64,000 bases of DNA from AP-15 sp963747735 (lineage in GTDB: Bacteria > Pseudomonadota > Alphaproteobacteria > ATCC43930 > CGMCC-115725): assembly GCA_963747735.1 (NCBI GenBank), contig CAVVGE010000021.1, positions 1 to 64,000 of the forward strand, in the 5' to 3' direction. Shown here piece by piece: positions 53,676-63,755 of the stretch. The position numbers and the translations under genes were made by a program. The notes under the pieces are model-generated. The model made no database searches. It was not told the DNA's origin and was given only the letters and a program-made list of their open reading frames with translations. Position 1 is the stretch's first letter. The number at the start of each line of letters is the position of its first letter.

Positions 53676-56036
53676 ATGGCGCGCAGCGGCGGCGGGGTGG
53701 AGAACGGCATTGGGCGGCCGGTGCGGCGCAAGGAGGACCGGCGGCTCTTGACCGGCCGCGGCAGCTTTGTCGATGATCTGACGCTGCCGGGGCTTGTGCA
53801 TGCGGTCATCGTGCGCTCGCCCCATGCGCATGCGCGGATCGGGCCGATCGACACCGGCGCGGCGCTCGCTGCACCCGGTGTCCTGGCGGTGCTGACCGGG
53901 GCCGATTATGCCGCTGCCGGGCTCGGGGCCATCCCGCACAATGCCGGGCTGATGAACCCGCCCGACGTGGCCGTGCGCCGCCGCGGCGAGCTGATCCCGA
54001 CCCGCCATTTCCCGCTGCCGACCGACAAGGCGCGCTATGTCGGCGAGCCGGTCGCGATGGTCGTCGCCAACACCGTCGCCCAGGCGAAAGACGCGGCCGA
54101 GCGGCTGCACATTGCATACGACCCGCTGCCGGCGGTCGCACTTGCCGCCGACGCGCTGAAACCGGGCGCGCCGCAGCTGTGGGACGAAGCCCCCGGCAAT
54201 CTCTGCGTCGATATCGAGGTCGGCGACGAGGCCGCGACCGCCGCCGCCTTTGCCCATGCCGCGCATGTCGTCCGGCTCGAGACGAGGGTGCAGCGCGTCA
54301 CCGGCGTGCCGATGGAGCCGCGCACGACGATGGCCGATTACGAGGGGGCGAGCGGGCATTACACGCTCTATTCGGGGAGCGGGCGCGGTGTCGCCAAATT
54401 GCGGCTCGACCTCGCGCAGGTACTCGGCGTGCCGGCGGAGCAGGTGCGCTGCCTTTGCGGCGATATGGGCGGCAATTTCGGCACCCGCAATTTCTTTTAT
54501 CCCGAATATGCATTGCTTGCCTGGGCGGCGCGCCTCGTCGGCCGGCCGGTCAAATGGACCTGCGAGCGCAGCGAGGATTTTCTCGGCGATTACCAGGGTC
54601 GCGACCTCAGCGTCGCGGCCGAGCTGGCGCTCGACGCAGCAGGAAATTTCCTGGCTGTCCGCGGCGAGAATTTGAGCAATCTCGGCGGCCACGCGGCCGC
54701 CTTTGTTTCATTGCAAAAAGGGCTCGGCCTGGTGCCGAGCGTCTACCGCATTCCGGTTGGGTATTTCCGCGGCCGGGGTGCCGTGACCAACACGGTATCG
54801 ACGACGCCCTATCGCAGCGCCGGGCGGCCCGAGGTCATCTTTGTCATGGAGCGGCTCGTCGATCTGGCGGCCGACCGGCTCGGGCTCGACCCGGCATTAT
54901 TGCGCCGCCGCAACATGGTCCCGCCCGCGGCGCAGCCCTACGCCAATGCGCTCGGCATCACCTATGACAGCGGCGCCTACGAGGAGGCGATGGACACCGC
55001 ATTGGCGCTCGCCGATTGGGCGGGTTTCCCGGCGCGCCGTGCAGCGGCCAGGGCGCGCGGCAAATGGCGCGGCATCGGCATCGCCAATTATGTCGAGATC
55101 ACCTCGGGGGCGCCGCGCGAGCGCACCGAGATCACCGTATTGCCCGAAGGCAAGGTCGAGCTGGTGATGGGCACCATGTCCTCCGGCCAAGGCCACGAGA
55201 CGAGCTTTGCCCAGCTCGTCACCGAATGGCTCGGCGTGCCGTTCGACAGCATCGCCTATGTCGCGCACGACACGGATCGGGTCGCGGCCGGCGGCGGCTC
55301 GCATTCCGGCCGCTCAATGAAGCTCGCCGCGACGATTGTCGGCGAGGCGACCGACGCCATCATCGCCAAAGGCCGCAAGATCGCCGGGCATCTCCTGGAG
55401 GCCGGCGAGCCCGACATCGAGTTCGACCGCGGCCATTTCCGCGTCGCCGGCACCGACCGCGAGATCGGCATCTTTGAAATTGCCCGCGCCGCGGCGGTGG
55501 GCACCGGCCTGCCGGAGGAATTGCGCGGCCCGCTCGCTGCGGTCTCCGACCGGACCTTGCCGGTCGCGAGCTTTCCGTATGGCGCGCAGATTTGCGAGGT
55601 CGAGGTCGATGCCGAGACAGGTGCGGTCGAAATCTTGCGTTATGCCGCGGTCGATGATGTCGGGCGCGCGGTCAACCCGATGATCCTGCACGGCCAGACC
55701 CATGGCGGCATCGCTCAGGGTGTGGGCCAGGCGCTGCTCGAGGATTGCGCCTACGACCCGGTGACAGCCCAGCTGCAGGCGGCGAGCTTTATGGATTACG
55801 CGGTCCCGCGCGCCGGCGACCTGCCGAGGCTTGCCACCGCATTGAGCGAGGTGCCCTCGCCGACCAACCGGCTCGGCGTGCGCTCCGGCGGCGAGGGCGG
55901 CACGACGCCGGCCTTGGCCGCGGTGATCAACGCCATCGTCGATGCGCTCAGCGAGTTCGGTGTCGAGCACATCGAGATGCCGGCGACGCCGGAGCGGGTG
56001 TGGCGCGCTATCCGCGCCGCCGCGCGCCCCCGGTAA
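53676..56036 (+). CDS. Xanthine dehydrogenase/aldehyde oxidase family molybdopterin subunit
   Basis: 786 aa, start ATG 53676 after GGGAGGG. Aldehyde-oxidase a/b hammerhead domain at RRKEDRRLLTGRGSFVDDLTLPGLVHAVIVRSPHAHARI. The Mo-cofactor domain has GDMGGNFGTRNFFYPEYALLAWAAR, TTPYRSAGRPEVIFVMERLVD (active-site loop AYRSAGR-like, without Cys), MGTMSSGQGHETSFAQLV and SGGEGGTTPALAAVINAIVDAL (Glu loop). It stands without its own FAD and 2Fe-2S subunits nearby, unlike coxMSL. The substrate is unknown. The fossil of a coxL end follows 20 bases after the stop, on the other strand. Confidence 0.88.
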   Translation: MARSGGGVENGIGRPVRRKEDRRLLTGRGSFVDDLTLPGLVHAVIVRSPHAHARIGPIDTGAALAAPGVLAVLTGADYAAAGLGAIPHNAGLMNPPDVAVRRRGELIPTRHFPLPTDKARYVGEPVAMVVANTVAQAKDAAERLHIAYDPLPAVALAADALKPGAPQLWDEAPGNLCVDIEVGDEAATAAAFAHAAHVVRLETRVQRVTGVPMEPRTTMADYEGASGHYTLYSGSGRGVAKLRLDLAQVLGVPAEQVRCLCGDMGGNFGTRNFFYPEYALLAWAARLVGRPVKWTCERSEDFLGDYQGRDLSVAAELALDAAGNFLAVRGENLSNLGGHAAAFVSLQKGLGLVPSVYRIPVGYFRGRGAVTNTVSTTPYRSAGRPEVIFVMERLVDLAADRLGLDPALLRRRNMVPPAAQPYANALGITYDSGAYEEAMDTALALADWAGFPARRAAARARGKWRGIGIANYVEITSGAPRERTEITVLPEGKVELVMGTMSSGQGHETSFAQLVTEWLGVPFDSIAYVAHDTDRVAAGGGSHSGRSMKLAATIVGEATDAIIAKGRKIAGHLLEAGEPDIEFDRGHFRVAGTDREIGIFEIARAAAVGTGLPEELRGPLAAVSDRTLPVASFPYGAQICEVEVDAETGAVEILRYAAVDDVGRAVNPMILHGQTHGGIAQGVGQALLEDCAYDPVTAQLQAASFMDYAVPRAGDLPRLATALSEVPSPTNRLGVRSGGEGGTTPALAAVINAIVDALSEFGVEHIEMPATPERVWRAIRAAARPR

Positions 56037-56057
56037 TCGAGATCATTCCTTCCCGGT

Positions 56058-56255
56058 GAGGCCGAGGCGCTGTGCTGTCTGCCACACGCGCCAATGGTCG
56101 TGCGGCATCGGCATGTGCGTCACGCCCAAATGGGCGAAGGCGTCGTTGACCGCATTGGAAATAGCCGAGACACCGCCGACATTCGGCGACTCCCGACACC
56201 CTTGGCGCCGATCGGGCAGGTCATGTTCGGCGGGTCGTAATTGCTGACCGCAGCT
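56058..56255 (-). pseudogene. Remnant of a second coxL C-terminus
   Basis: Minus-strand residues [20 protein letters not shown] and then [13 protein letters not shown] match the last codons of the coxL gene at 58688-58860 almost base for base. One base is lost at TCCCGAC (TCGCCGAC in coxL). At about 56218 the match jumps to AGGTCATGTTCGGCGGGTCG, equivalent to about 59146-59180 of coxL, so some 290 bases of the copy are deleted. The toxin-antitoxin pair begins exactly at the broken end. Confidence 0.85.
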
Positions 56256-56604
56256 ATGCCGCGCGGCGGCGCAGCGCTCGCAGTGCAGCTTCAGGTTCTG
56301 TCGCTAGGATTCGCATCAGCGCGATCGTCGCGGGCTCCATCGCGACCCGGTTCTGCTCCCAATTACGTAACGTCGCGACGGGGATGCCGAGTGTGTTGGC
56401 GAACTCGCGTTGCGACATCCGGAGTCGTTTGCGGATATACCAGGGAGAGATGACATCCCGCTCCGAGAGTTCCTCTTCCGGGTTCTGCCCATCCTCGATC
56501 ATTTGGCTCCGAATGTCCAACTCGGTAGTCGCGGTGATCTTGGCTCGATCACGCATTGTGGGTCGGGCTTTGATCTCCGCGAGGCTCATTTTCGCAGTCG
56601 CCAC
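56254..56604 (-). CDS. XRE-type antitoxin of a BrnT-like module
   Basis: 116 aa. The C-terminal half is a Cro/C1-type helix-turn-helix: PWYIRKRLRMSQREFANTLGIPVATLRNWEQ. The N-terminal part (MATAKMSLAEIKARPTMRDR) would be the toxin-binding arm. It overlaps the toxin by 19 bases and is downstream of it, the toxin-first order of BrnTA. Compared with classical BrnA (ribbon-helix-helix) the DNA-binding domain is different, closer to HigA/MqsA types. Confidence 0.85.
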   Translation of the reverse strand: MATAKMSLAEIKARPTMRDRAKITATTELDIRSQMIEDGQNPEEELSERDVISPWYIRKRLRMSQREFANTLGIPVATLRNWEQNRVAMEPATIALMRILATEPEAALRALRRRAA

Positions 56605-56855
56605 AGCTCAGTTTCCTTTCGGTTGGCCCGTCGTACCGAGATGATCCGCATCGTTTTGCCGCGCCACGTGAATGCGACATGGAGCGCATCTCCCGCGCTT
56701 TCACCGATGGCCCGAAACCGATCCTCGCCGTACCCTCGACGCTCATCCTCCCAGATCAGCACCGGACCGTCGAAGATCCGCGCGCCGTCGTCGAAGCCGA
56801 TACCCCGTTCCCGCAGGTTCTTGGCATGTTTGGCCTCATCCCACTCGAATTCCAT
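56586..56855 (-). CDS. brnT: BrnT-family ribonuclease toxin
   Basis: 89 aa, family length. MEFEWDEAKHAKNLRERGIGFDDGARIFDG is the BrnT hallmark (F-x-W-D-x-x-K ... N ... H/R-G-I-x-F), followed by GEDRFRAIGESAGDALHVAFTWRGKTMRIISVRRANRKETELW. RNase with a RelE-like fold; neutralised by the overlapping antitoxin. Coupled in one short operon on the minus strand. Confidence 0.9.
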   Translation of the reverse strand: MEFEWDEAKHAKNLRERGIGFDDGARIFDGPVLIWEDERRGYGEDRFRAIGESAGDALHVAFTWRGKTMRIISVRRANRKETELWRLRK

Positions 56856-57074
56856 ATCGGCATACTACGCATAAAGCGTACTCCAGAACAACGTTGACGC
56901 GTGAGATTTTCCGGCGCCGGCAGCGTGGTCGAGCTAATCGGCGCCGCGCCGCTCAAGCATCCTGCCTCAGCGTGGGGTCGGTTGGCTTCCCGACGACGTT
57001 CGAGCCCGCCTGGCGCGCTGCCGCCGGTGTGCCGGTGTCATCGAAACTGATCGGCTGCTTCGCGCGGGAACCGG

Positions 57075-57713
57075 TCATTCGTTGGGCCAGCAGCGCACAG
57101 CGTTTTCACCCCAGAGAAGCCAAATGCTAAGGAAGGTTTCGCGAAATGACTCTACCAACTGCGCCGCTTGACGGGGTTTCAGAAGGGGCTTGCCGTTGTC
57201 GGTCGGAAAATTAACGTAGACGAGCAAATTTGGACGCGGCCGGTAGTGTTTCCTGGCTTTGCGTCGTAAAGCGATTTCGATCGCCTTAGGTGCCGCAGCG
57301 ATCTCTTCGTCAGGGTCGTAGTGCTTTAATCCTGCAGTCGCGCCGGAAGATACACGCCGATCAGCTTCCCTGTACTCAGCGCCACGACGACGCCCCTCGC
57401 GATCCGCCTCGGTCTGCTCGAACTGCTCGACTACGTCACCAAACCGGATTTTGAAATCAGGGAACTCAGTTGCCGGGTGTATTAGACGAACCTCGCAAGG
57501 CCGCACTTGAGCGCGAGTCGCCGCGAACTTCGCCGCTGCATACGCCTCTGGGAGAGGCTTTAGGGCGGGCGTGTTGAAAAGGAGGTTACCCGGCACGCTT
57601 CCAGGGATCGCATGCATATGCGCGAGCGAGCTTTCCAGAAGCGCTTGCGGATTCCACCACTGGTTAAACCACTCAGCAGGCGGAGCAGGTAGTTCGCTCG
57701 ACATCATCACCAT
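57075..57713 (-). CDS. Hypothetical protein, 212 aa
   Basis: MMSSELPAPPAEWFNQWWNPQALLESSL at the start, later KPLLKPRQAAQLVESFRETFLSIWLLWG. I do not recognise it. Rather low GC for the window and without close neighbours on its strand. An alternative ATG lies three codons inside. It is read away from the 197-aa gene at 57844, and the 130 bases between could hold promoters for both. Confidence 0.5.
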   Translation of the reverse strand: MVMMSSELPAPPAEWFNQWWNPQALLESSLAHMHAIPGSVPGNLLFNTPALKPLPEAYAAAKFAATRAQVRPCEVRLIHPATEFPDFKIRFGDVVEQFEQTEADREGRRRGAEYREADRRVSSGATAGLKHYDPDEEIAAAPKAIEIALRRKARKHYRPRPNLLVYVNFPTDNGKPLLKPRQAAQLVESFRETFLSIWLLWGENAVRCWPNE

Positions 57714-57843
57714 ATATAGGCTCTACGGAGAACATCACCACACGTTCAAGGTCGAGAGGAATCATGCCGATACGGGAAGCCCCCAGGCTGGGGCATGAGC
57801 GGTTAGCGACAGTAACCTATTATGAAAATTGGCGGAGGCTTTA

Positions 57844-58437
57844 GTGCCGTTCTTCAGGGCTACGGACAGTCCGCGAACGGAGCCGCGACCTCCGCGATCT
57901 GGCACCTTAGAGCCCCCAGCGGATTTTCTTAAAAGGATCAGCATACGGCAGCATGCTGGCCTCGTCGGACTGCTTGCGGAACGACAGGTGCTGATCAACA
58001 GCAACGCAGCCTTTGTCGTGGACGGGAAATCACCCCCGGCGGATCGAATCTACAACGTGGATTGCGGACTGCTGTGGATGGCATTGACCGAAAGGCTTCG
58101 CGGCGATGTTGCCGCGGCCGAGGACGCCCTCAGGGATGCAATCTGGGCATTTCTTAGGCTGATAGGGGGAGAAACTGGGTCAAGCGGAATTGCGGACATA
58201 GACCTAAGGGTCGCCGAGGAACTCGTGAAGCGCTGGAGGATGCAGCCCGCCGATAACTGGTTTATATCCGCCTTAAGCGTTGTGCACGCATTCTTGCACC
58301 CGGGTATCCCTGTAACGCCAGACGGCATCGGTGGCATATGGCAAGATGCTTGGCGTCTTTATGCCGGTGCACTAAGCGTGCTTGGCGACGTGACCAGCCG
58401 CAGGGTCCCGGGAGATTTAGAAGATTACTTTAAATAG
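57844..58437 (+). CDS. Hypothetical protein, 197 aa
   Basis: GTG 57844 has GGAGG five bases upstream; the longer frame to 57829 lacks this. MPFFRATDSPRTEPRPPRSG is a disordered start, then a helical body with LLAERQVLINSNAAFVVDGKS and WFISALSVVHAFLHPGIPV. I do not recognise the family; no signal peptide or transmembrane helix. Part of the low-GC insert between the two coxL-related sequences. Confidence 0.5.
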   Translation: MPFFRATDSPRTEPRPPRSGTLEPPADFLKRISIRQHAGLVGLLAERQVLINSNAAFVVDGKSPPADRIYNVDCGLLWMALTERLRGDVAAAEDALRDAIWAFLRLIGGETGSSGIADIDLRVAEELVKRWRMQPADNWFISALSVVHAFLHPGIPVTPDGIGGIWQDAWRLYAGALSVLGDVTSRRVPGDLEDYFK

Positions 58438-58687
58438 CGAAAAATGCGGGACGTCCCGTATCAATCGGTGATGATGTCGCCGCGCTAAGTCGCCATGCCG
58501 CTCAGCTGAGTCATTCCCGATCGGTCAGGCGGGATGTCTCTTGACGGCAAGACGCCAGTTGCATTTGTCGACGGCGAAGCACCGCTCCGAGGCAGTAGCC
58601 GTCGCTCCGTCCGCGAGAAGCTGACACGCCGACAGCTGGTGGTCCCGTTGCGGCGCGCCCGAGAGCTGGAGGTGTGGCGCTGCCGGA

Positions 58688-61108
58688 TCAGCCGGTGAGG
58701 CCGAGTTGTTGGGCGGTCCGCCAGACGCGCCAATGGTCGTGCGGCATCGCCATGTGCGTCACGCCCAAATGGGCGAAGGCGTCGTTGACCGCATTGGAAA
58801 TGGCCGAGACCCCGCCGACATTCGGCGACTCGCCGACCCCCTTGGCGCCGATCGGGTGATGCGGCGAGGGCGTCGTCGTATAGTCGGTCTCCCAATGCGG
58901 GGTTTCGACCGCGGTCGGCAAATAGAAATCCAATAGGCTCGCATTCTGCAGGTTGCCGTGCTCGTCATAGGCCATCTCCTGGCCCAGCGCGATCGCCAAT
59001 GCCTCGGTCAGCCCGCCATGCACCTGGCCCTCGATGATCATCGGGTTGATCCGCGTGCCGCAATCGTCGAGCGCATAAAAGCGCCGGATCTCGGTGACGC
59101 CGGTATCGACATCGATATCGACGACGCAGACATAGGCGCCAAACGGGTAGGTCATGTTGGGCGGGTCGTAATAGCTGACCGCTTCAAGTCCTGGCTCCAT
59201 GTTGGGCGGGACATTGTTGTAGGCGGCAAAGGCGAGCTCGGTCATGGTCTTTGACAGCTCGGGGACACCCTTGACCCGGAAGCGGTCGACATCCCATTCG
59301 AGGTCGTCGTCGTGCACCTCCAATAGGTGGGCGGCGATCATCTGCGCCTTGGCGCGGATCTTGCGCCCGGCCATTGCCGTCGCCGCACCGGCAACCGGCG
59401 TCGAGCGCGAGCCGTAGGTGCCGAGCCCATAGGGGGCGGTGTCGGTGTCGCCCTCCTCGACCGTGATCATATCGGCCGGAATGCCGAGCTCGCTCGCCAA
59501 TATCTGGGCAAAGGTCGTCGCGTGGCCCTGGCCCTGGCTGATCGTGCCGAGGCGCGCGATCACGCTGCCGGTTGGGTGCACCCGGATTTCGCAGGAATTG
59601 AACATGCCGAGGCCGAGAATGTCGCAATTCTTGATCGGCCCGGCGCCGACGATCTCGGTAAAAAAGCTGACGCCGATCCCCATCAATTTGCGGGTCTCGC
59701 CGCGGGTGAAGGCTTGGCGGTTGCGTCGCTGCTCGTCGCGCAATGCCGGGTAATCGACGGCGCCCAGCGATTTATCCAATGCCGTCAGATAATCGCCGCT
59801 GTCGTATTCCCACCCCAGCGCCGACCGGTACGGGAACTGCTCCTTGCGCAGGAGGTTGCGGCGGCGGATTTCCGCCGGGTCCATGTCGAGCTTGCGCGCC
59901 AGGACATCGACCATGCGCTCGATCAAATAGGAGGCTTCGGTGACCCGGAACGAGCAGCGATAGGCGACCCCGCCCGGGGCCTTGTTGGTATAGACGCCAT
60001 CGACCGTCACATGCGCCACCGGGATGTCGTAGGACCCGGTGCAGATGCTGAAAAACCCCGCCGGATATTTGGTCGGGTCGGCGCAGGCGTCAAAGGCGCC
60101 GTGGTCGGCCAGCACATGACAGCGCAGGCCGGTGATCTTGCCCTCGGCGGTCGCCGCGATTTCGCCCTCCATGTGATAATCGCGGGCAAAGGCGGTCGCC
60201 TGCAAATTCTCCATCCGGTCCTCGATCCATTTGACCGGGACGCCCAATACGATCGAGGCGACGATCGAGCAGATATAGCCGGGATAGACCCCGACCTTGT
60301 TGCCAAAGCCGCCGCCGATATCGGGCGAGACGAGGCGGATCTTGTGCTCGGGGATGCCGGAGATCAGCGAGGCGACGGTGCGGACCGCATGCGGCGCCTG
60401 AAATGTGCCCCATACCGTCAGCTGGCCATTGATCTTGTCCATCGAGGCGACGCAGCCGCAGGTTTCGAGCGGGCACGGATGGACGCGCTGATAGACGATG
60501 CGCTCGCGGACGACGATGGGTGCCGCGCTCAATGCCCGTGCAGTGCCCTCGGCGTCGCCGACCTCCCAGGTAAAGATGTGGTTGTCGTGCCGGCGCGCGC
60601 CGTGGGCGCCCTCGGTCTTGCCTTTTAGATCGTCGCGCAATCCGGGCGCGTCTGCCGCCATCGCGCGGTGGGGATCGACGAGCGCCGGCAAATCCTCATA
60701 CTCGACCTCGACGAGATCGACCGCGTCGGCCGCAATATAGCGGTCCTCGGCCACGACAAAGGCGACCTCCTGCCCCTGGAACAAGACCTTTTCGTCGGCC
60801 AATACCGCCTGCACGTCGCCGGCCAAGGTCGGCATCCAATGCAGCTTTAGCGGCTTCAGGTCGTCTGCGGTCAATACCGCCTTGACCCCCGGCAATTTGA
60901 GCGCGGCGGTCTTGTCGATCGATTTGACGCGGGCGTGGCCGTAAGGCGAGCGGACAAAATCGCCGAACAGCATGCCCGGCATTTTGATGTCGTCGACGTA
61001 GCGGCCCTTGCCCTGGGTGAAACGCACGTCCTCGACGCGCTTGCGCCTGGTGCCGAGACCTTCGAGCTTTTGCGTGCGCGCCTCGGCTGTTTCGCTCTCG
61101 GCGGTCAT
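58688..61108 (-). CDS. coxL: Aerobic carbon monoxide dehydrogenase, large (Mo/Cu) subunit, form I
   Basis: 806 aa; the Oligotropha enzyme is about the same. Oxidises CO with water to CO2, passing electrons to the FAD and iron-sulphur subunits. The form I active-site loop VAYRCSFR is present, with the Cu-binding Cys at about residue 385. Other motifs: [53 protein letters not shown] and [20 protein letters not shown] (catalytic Glu loop). Start at 61108 overlaps the coxS stop by four bases (ATGA). A fragment of an extra copy of its 3' end lies at 56058. Accessory coxD-G genes are not seen here. Confidence 0.95.
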   Translation of the reverse strand: MTAESETAEARTQKLEGLGTRRKRVEDVRFTQGKGRYVDDIKMPGMLFGDFVRSPYGHARVKSIDKTAALKLPGVKAVLTADDLKPLKLHWMPTLAGDVQAVLADEKVLFQGQEVAFVVAEDRYIAADAVDLVEVEYEDLPALVDPHRAMAADAPGLRDDLKGKTEGAHGARRHDNHIFTWEVGDAEGTARALSAAPIVVRERIVYQRVHPCPLETCGCVASMDKINGQLTVWGTFQAPHAVRTVASLISGIPEHKIRLVSPDIGGGFGNKVGVYPGYICSIVASIVLGVPVKWIEDRMENLQATAFARDYHMEGEIAATAEGKITGLRCHVLADHGAFDACADPTKYPAGFFSICTGSYDIPVAHVTVDGVYTNKAPGGVAYRCSFRVTEASYLIERMVDVLARKLDMDPAEIRRRNLLRKEQFPYRSALGWEYDSGDYLTALDKSLGAVDYPALRDEQRRNRQAFTRGETRKLMGIGVSFFTEIVGAGPIKNCDILGLGMFNSCEIRVHPTGSVIARLGTISQGQGHATTFAQILASELGIPADMITVEEGDTDTAPYGLGTYGSRSTPVAGAATAMAGRKIRAKAQMIAAHLLEVHDDDLEWDVDRFRVKGVPELSKTMTELAFAAYNNVPPNMEPGLEAVSYYDPPNMTYPFGAYVCVVDIDVDTGVTEIRRFYALDDCGTRINPMIIEGQVHGGLTEALAIALGQEMAYDEHGNLQNASLLDFYLPTAVETPHWETDYTTTPSPHHPIGAKGVGESPNVGGVSAISNAVNDAFAHLGVTHMAMPHDHWRVWRTAQQLGLTG

Positions 61109-61599
61109 TCTGCGGCCTCCCTGGTGTTCTTCATCGTGTCGGCGGCGGCGCGGATCGCCCGGACGATCGTCAGGTAGCCGGTACATCGGCAGAGGTTGCC
61201 GGCAATCCCCTGGCGGATTTCGGCTTCGCTCGGGTCCGGGTTTTCCTGCAATAGCCGCCAGGCGCGGGTGATCATCCCCGGCGTGCAAAAGCCGCATTGC
61301 AGCCCGTGATGCTCGCGAAATGCCTCCTGCAGCGGATGCAGGCCGCCATCGGCGCCGGCCAGCCCCTCGACCGTGACGATCTCGGCCCCGCTCGCCTGCA
61401 CCGCGAACAGCGTGCAGGATTTGACCGAGCGACCGTTCAGATCGACGGTGCAGGCGCCGCAATGGCTGGTATCGCAGCCGATATGCGGCCCGGTAAGGCC
61501 AAGCTCCTCGCGCAGCAGGTGGATCAATAAAAGCCGCGGCTCGACCGAGGTCTCGACGTCGCGGCCGTTGACGGTCAGCTTGATATGCATCTTGGCCAT
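61105..61599 (-). CDS. coxS: Carbon monoxide dehydrogenase, small 2Fe-2S subunit
   Basis: 164 aa. N-terminal plant-type 2Fe-2[26 protein letters not shown]-terminal four-helix 2Fe-2[11 protein letters not shown] and GNLCRCTGY. Carries electrons from the Mo/Cu site to the FAD. Start ATG 61599, 11 bases after the coxM stop; stop overlaps the coxL start. Order M-S-L as in known CO dehydrogenase operons. Confidence 0.95.
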   Translation of the reverse strand: MAKMHIKLTVNGRDVETSVEPRLLLIHLLREELGLTGPHIGCDTSHCGACTVDLNGRSVKSCTLFAVQASGAEIVTVEGLAGADGGLHPLQEAFREHHGLQCGFCTPGMITRAWRLLQENPDPSEAEIRQGIAGNLCRCTGYLTIVRAIRAAADTMKNTREAAE

Positions 61600-61610
61600 G
61601 CCGGCCTCCC

Positions 61611-62477
61611 TCAGCCGGCGGCGCGCGCTTTGGCGCGCAGGATCGCGCGCTGCACCATGATCCCGGCGACATGCACGCGAAACTCGACCGGGCCGCGCAG
61701 ATCGGCGGCGGGGCTTGCGATCGCGCGCGCCCGGCGCACCGCTTCGGCGATCGCCGTCTCGTCGAGCCGGGTGCCGACGAGTGCGGCACCAGCCTCTCGG
61801 GCATAGAGCGGCGTATCGGCGAGATTGGTCAGCGCGACCGCCGCCGCAGTGCAATGGCCGCCTGCGATGCTCAGCACCACGGCCGCCGCCGCCGTCGCAT
61901 AGTCGCCGACCTTGCGTTTCTGCTTTTCATAGGCCCAGCCGTGACCCTCACCCGGCAGCGGAATGCGGACCGAGGCCAGGATCTCGCCGTCCGCCAGCGC
62001 CGTCGCATAAATGCCGCGGTAAAAATCTCGCGCCGGGATGTCCCGCTCGCCCGGCCGCCCCGCGATCCGATAGGTCGCGTCGAGCGCCAGCATGACGGCC
62101 GGCATGTCGTTGCCGGGGTCGCCATTGGCGAGGTTGCCGCCGATCGTGCCGCAATAGCGCACCTGCGGGTCGGCAATGGTGAGCGCGGTTTCGCGAACGA
62201 TCGGACAGCGCGCCGCGATGATTTCCGAGCCGATCAGCTCGTGCTGGGTCGTCATCGCCCCGATGACCAAGGTTGCCCCCTCGACGCCGATGCCGCGCAG
62301 CTCACGCAGGTCTTGCAGATCGACCAGCTGCTGCGGCTTGGCGAGGCGGAGCTTCATCATCGGCACAAGGCTGTGCCCGCCGGCGACGACCCGCGCCTCC
62401 TCGCCGCCCTGCGCCAAGAGCCCGACCGCCTCGGCCAGCGATTGCGGCCGATGATACGCGAATGGCGCAGGGATCAT
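61611..62477 (-). CDS. coxM: Carbon monoxide dehydrogenase, medium FAD subunit
   Basis: 288 aa, equal in length to Oligotropha CoxM as I recall it. FAD motifs: [19 protein letters not shown] and [20 protein letters not shown]; the C-terminal part EYRx[12 protein letters not shown] is CutM-like. First gene of the coxMSL operon; the 220 bases upstream (62478-62696) hold the promoter region but no clear box. Confidence 0.95.
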   Translation of the reverse strand: MIPAPFAYHRPQSLAEAVGLLAQGGEEARVVAGGHSLVPMMKLRLAKPQQLVDLQDLRELRGIGVEGATLVIGAMTTQHELIGSEIIAARCPIVRETALTIADPQVRYCGTIGGNLANGDPGNDMPAVMLALDATYRIAGRPGERDIPARDFYRGIYATALADGEILASVRIPLPGEGHGWAYEKQKRKVGDYATAAAAVVLSIAGGHCTAAAVALTNLADTPLYAREAGAALVGTRLDETAIAEAVRRARAIASPAADLRGPVEFRVHVAGIMVQRAILRAKARAAG

Positions 62478-62696
62478 CGCCGCTTCCTCCCGGTTCCTTC
62501 AGGCGGTGCACGCCTGTTGCACGCGCATTACGCCTGAGCCGCCTTCATGCGCAACGAGAATTCGCGCGCCGCTCGCCGCGTTGGGAAGTTCCGTTCGGGT
62601 CCGTGCGGCGGCTGGCGGGGCGTCGCCTGCTCGATCGGCAGGCTTTTGCCACGTTCAAGGCCATCCTGCGCCAAGCCGCCGGCGCGCGGGGCGAAT

Positions 62697-63458
62697 TTAC
62701 AAATATTTTGCCGGCCGGATCATCGCCCGCCACATGTGTGCCACCGGGCTGTTGTCGAAGCCCAGCCCCTCTTGTGGCTGACGGAAATTACGGCCGATCA
62801 CGTCCTCGAACTCCCCGAGCTCGACATGCACGTTCGGGTCGAACGAATAGATGTCGTGCACGGTGATCATTCGCCCCGACATGTACCATTTGTGGTCGCG
62901 CATCCGCTTGTAGTCTTCTTCGATATAGGGGTCGGGCCGGTATTCCTGGCCGAACGAGGTGATATAGGATTGCGGATATTCGTAGCCGACCGAATCGTCC
63001 GGGTAAAAGCGCAGCACCTGGTGGGCGCGGATCGCCCAGGTTACTTCCGGATCGACATAGGGCTCGACCAACTGCGCGCCCCAATAGCCGTGGTCGCCGC
63101 GGATAAAGCCGATCGTCGAAATGTCGTGCAGCAGGCAGGCGAGCACCATCTTCTCGGGCAGATTTGCCTTCACCGCGTGCCGTGCGCTTTGCAAGAGATG
63201 CATGCACGGGCCAAAGCGGTATTTGAAAAAATCGATCAGGGTCGGCGCTTCCGGCATCGCCGGCAGCCGCGGGTCGTCGCCCATCAAGACGCGCGCGTTC
63301 GGATTGCCCTTCATCAGCGCCGCCGCATTCGGCGCCGGGCCCATATCGCCCTCGGCCATCGAATAGAGCCGCGATTTGATCACGATATAGTCGAGCTCCC
63401 GGGCCATCCTGGCTTCGAGCGCATCGGCGCGCTCGGACAGGCTCATCGCGTCGTTCAT
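62697..63458 (-). CDS. HD-domain metal-dependent hydrolase-like protein
   Basis: 253 aa from ATG 63458 (AGGAG just upstream). HLLQSARHAVKANLPEKMVLACLLHDISTIGFIRGDHGYWGAQL holds the paired His and HD metal residues; WAIRAHQVLRFYPDD gives a further His. Members resemble inositol-oxygenase-like or phosphohydrolase HD proteins. It lies upstream of coxM on the same strand with 220 bases between; whether co-transcribed is unclear. Confidence 0.75.
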   Translation of the reverse strand: MNDAMSLSERADALEARMARELDYIVIKSRLYSMAEGDMGPAPNAAALMKGNPNARVLMGDDPRLPAMPEAPTLIDFFKYRFGPCMHLLQSARHAVKANLPEKMVLACLLHDISTIGFIRGDHGYWGAQLVEPYVDPEVTWAIRAHQVLRFYPDDSVGYEYPQSYITSFGQEYRPDPYIEEDYKRMRDHKWYMSGRMITVHDIYSFDPNVHVELGEFEDVIGRNFRQPQEGLGFDNSPVAHMWRAMIRPAKYL

Positions 63459-63755
63459 TGGTTTTCTCCTCGATTTTCTCGATCGCTGGGCACCCGGCAA
63501 AGCCTAGCAGATCGCAGGGTTGTCGCAATGGCCGGAGTTCATGGGGTGGGGGCGGGCAGGGGCAAGGCGTGGCGTGTCACCGATGACCGGTTTTTCACCG
63601 CATCTGCTGGCGCGCCAAACCAACGGGATGGTCGAAATGAGGGCGGGCCTCGCGGTCGCCGCACATCGGCACAACCCGGCGATTGAAAAAAAGCAGGACA
63701 GCTCGCCGCGGTCTTGCGCCTTAATCGGGTGCCGACACTTCGACAGGGACACGCG
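63459..63755. other. Divergent control region between the HD protein and the flavoprotein
   Basis: No gene. Start codons of two divergent genes face away from it. No strong sigma70 element recognised. Confidence 0.3.

Noticed and set aside
58441..58463. Palindrome CGGGACGTCCCG followed on the minus strand by CATTTTT, as a terminator for coxMSL
   Set aside because: The stem is only four to six base pairs and lies over 200 bases past the coxL stop; not supportable.
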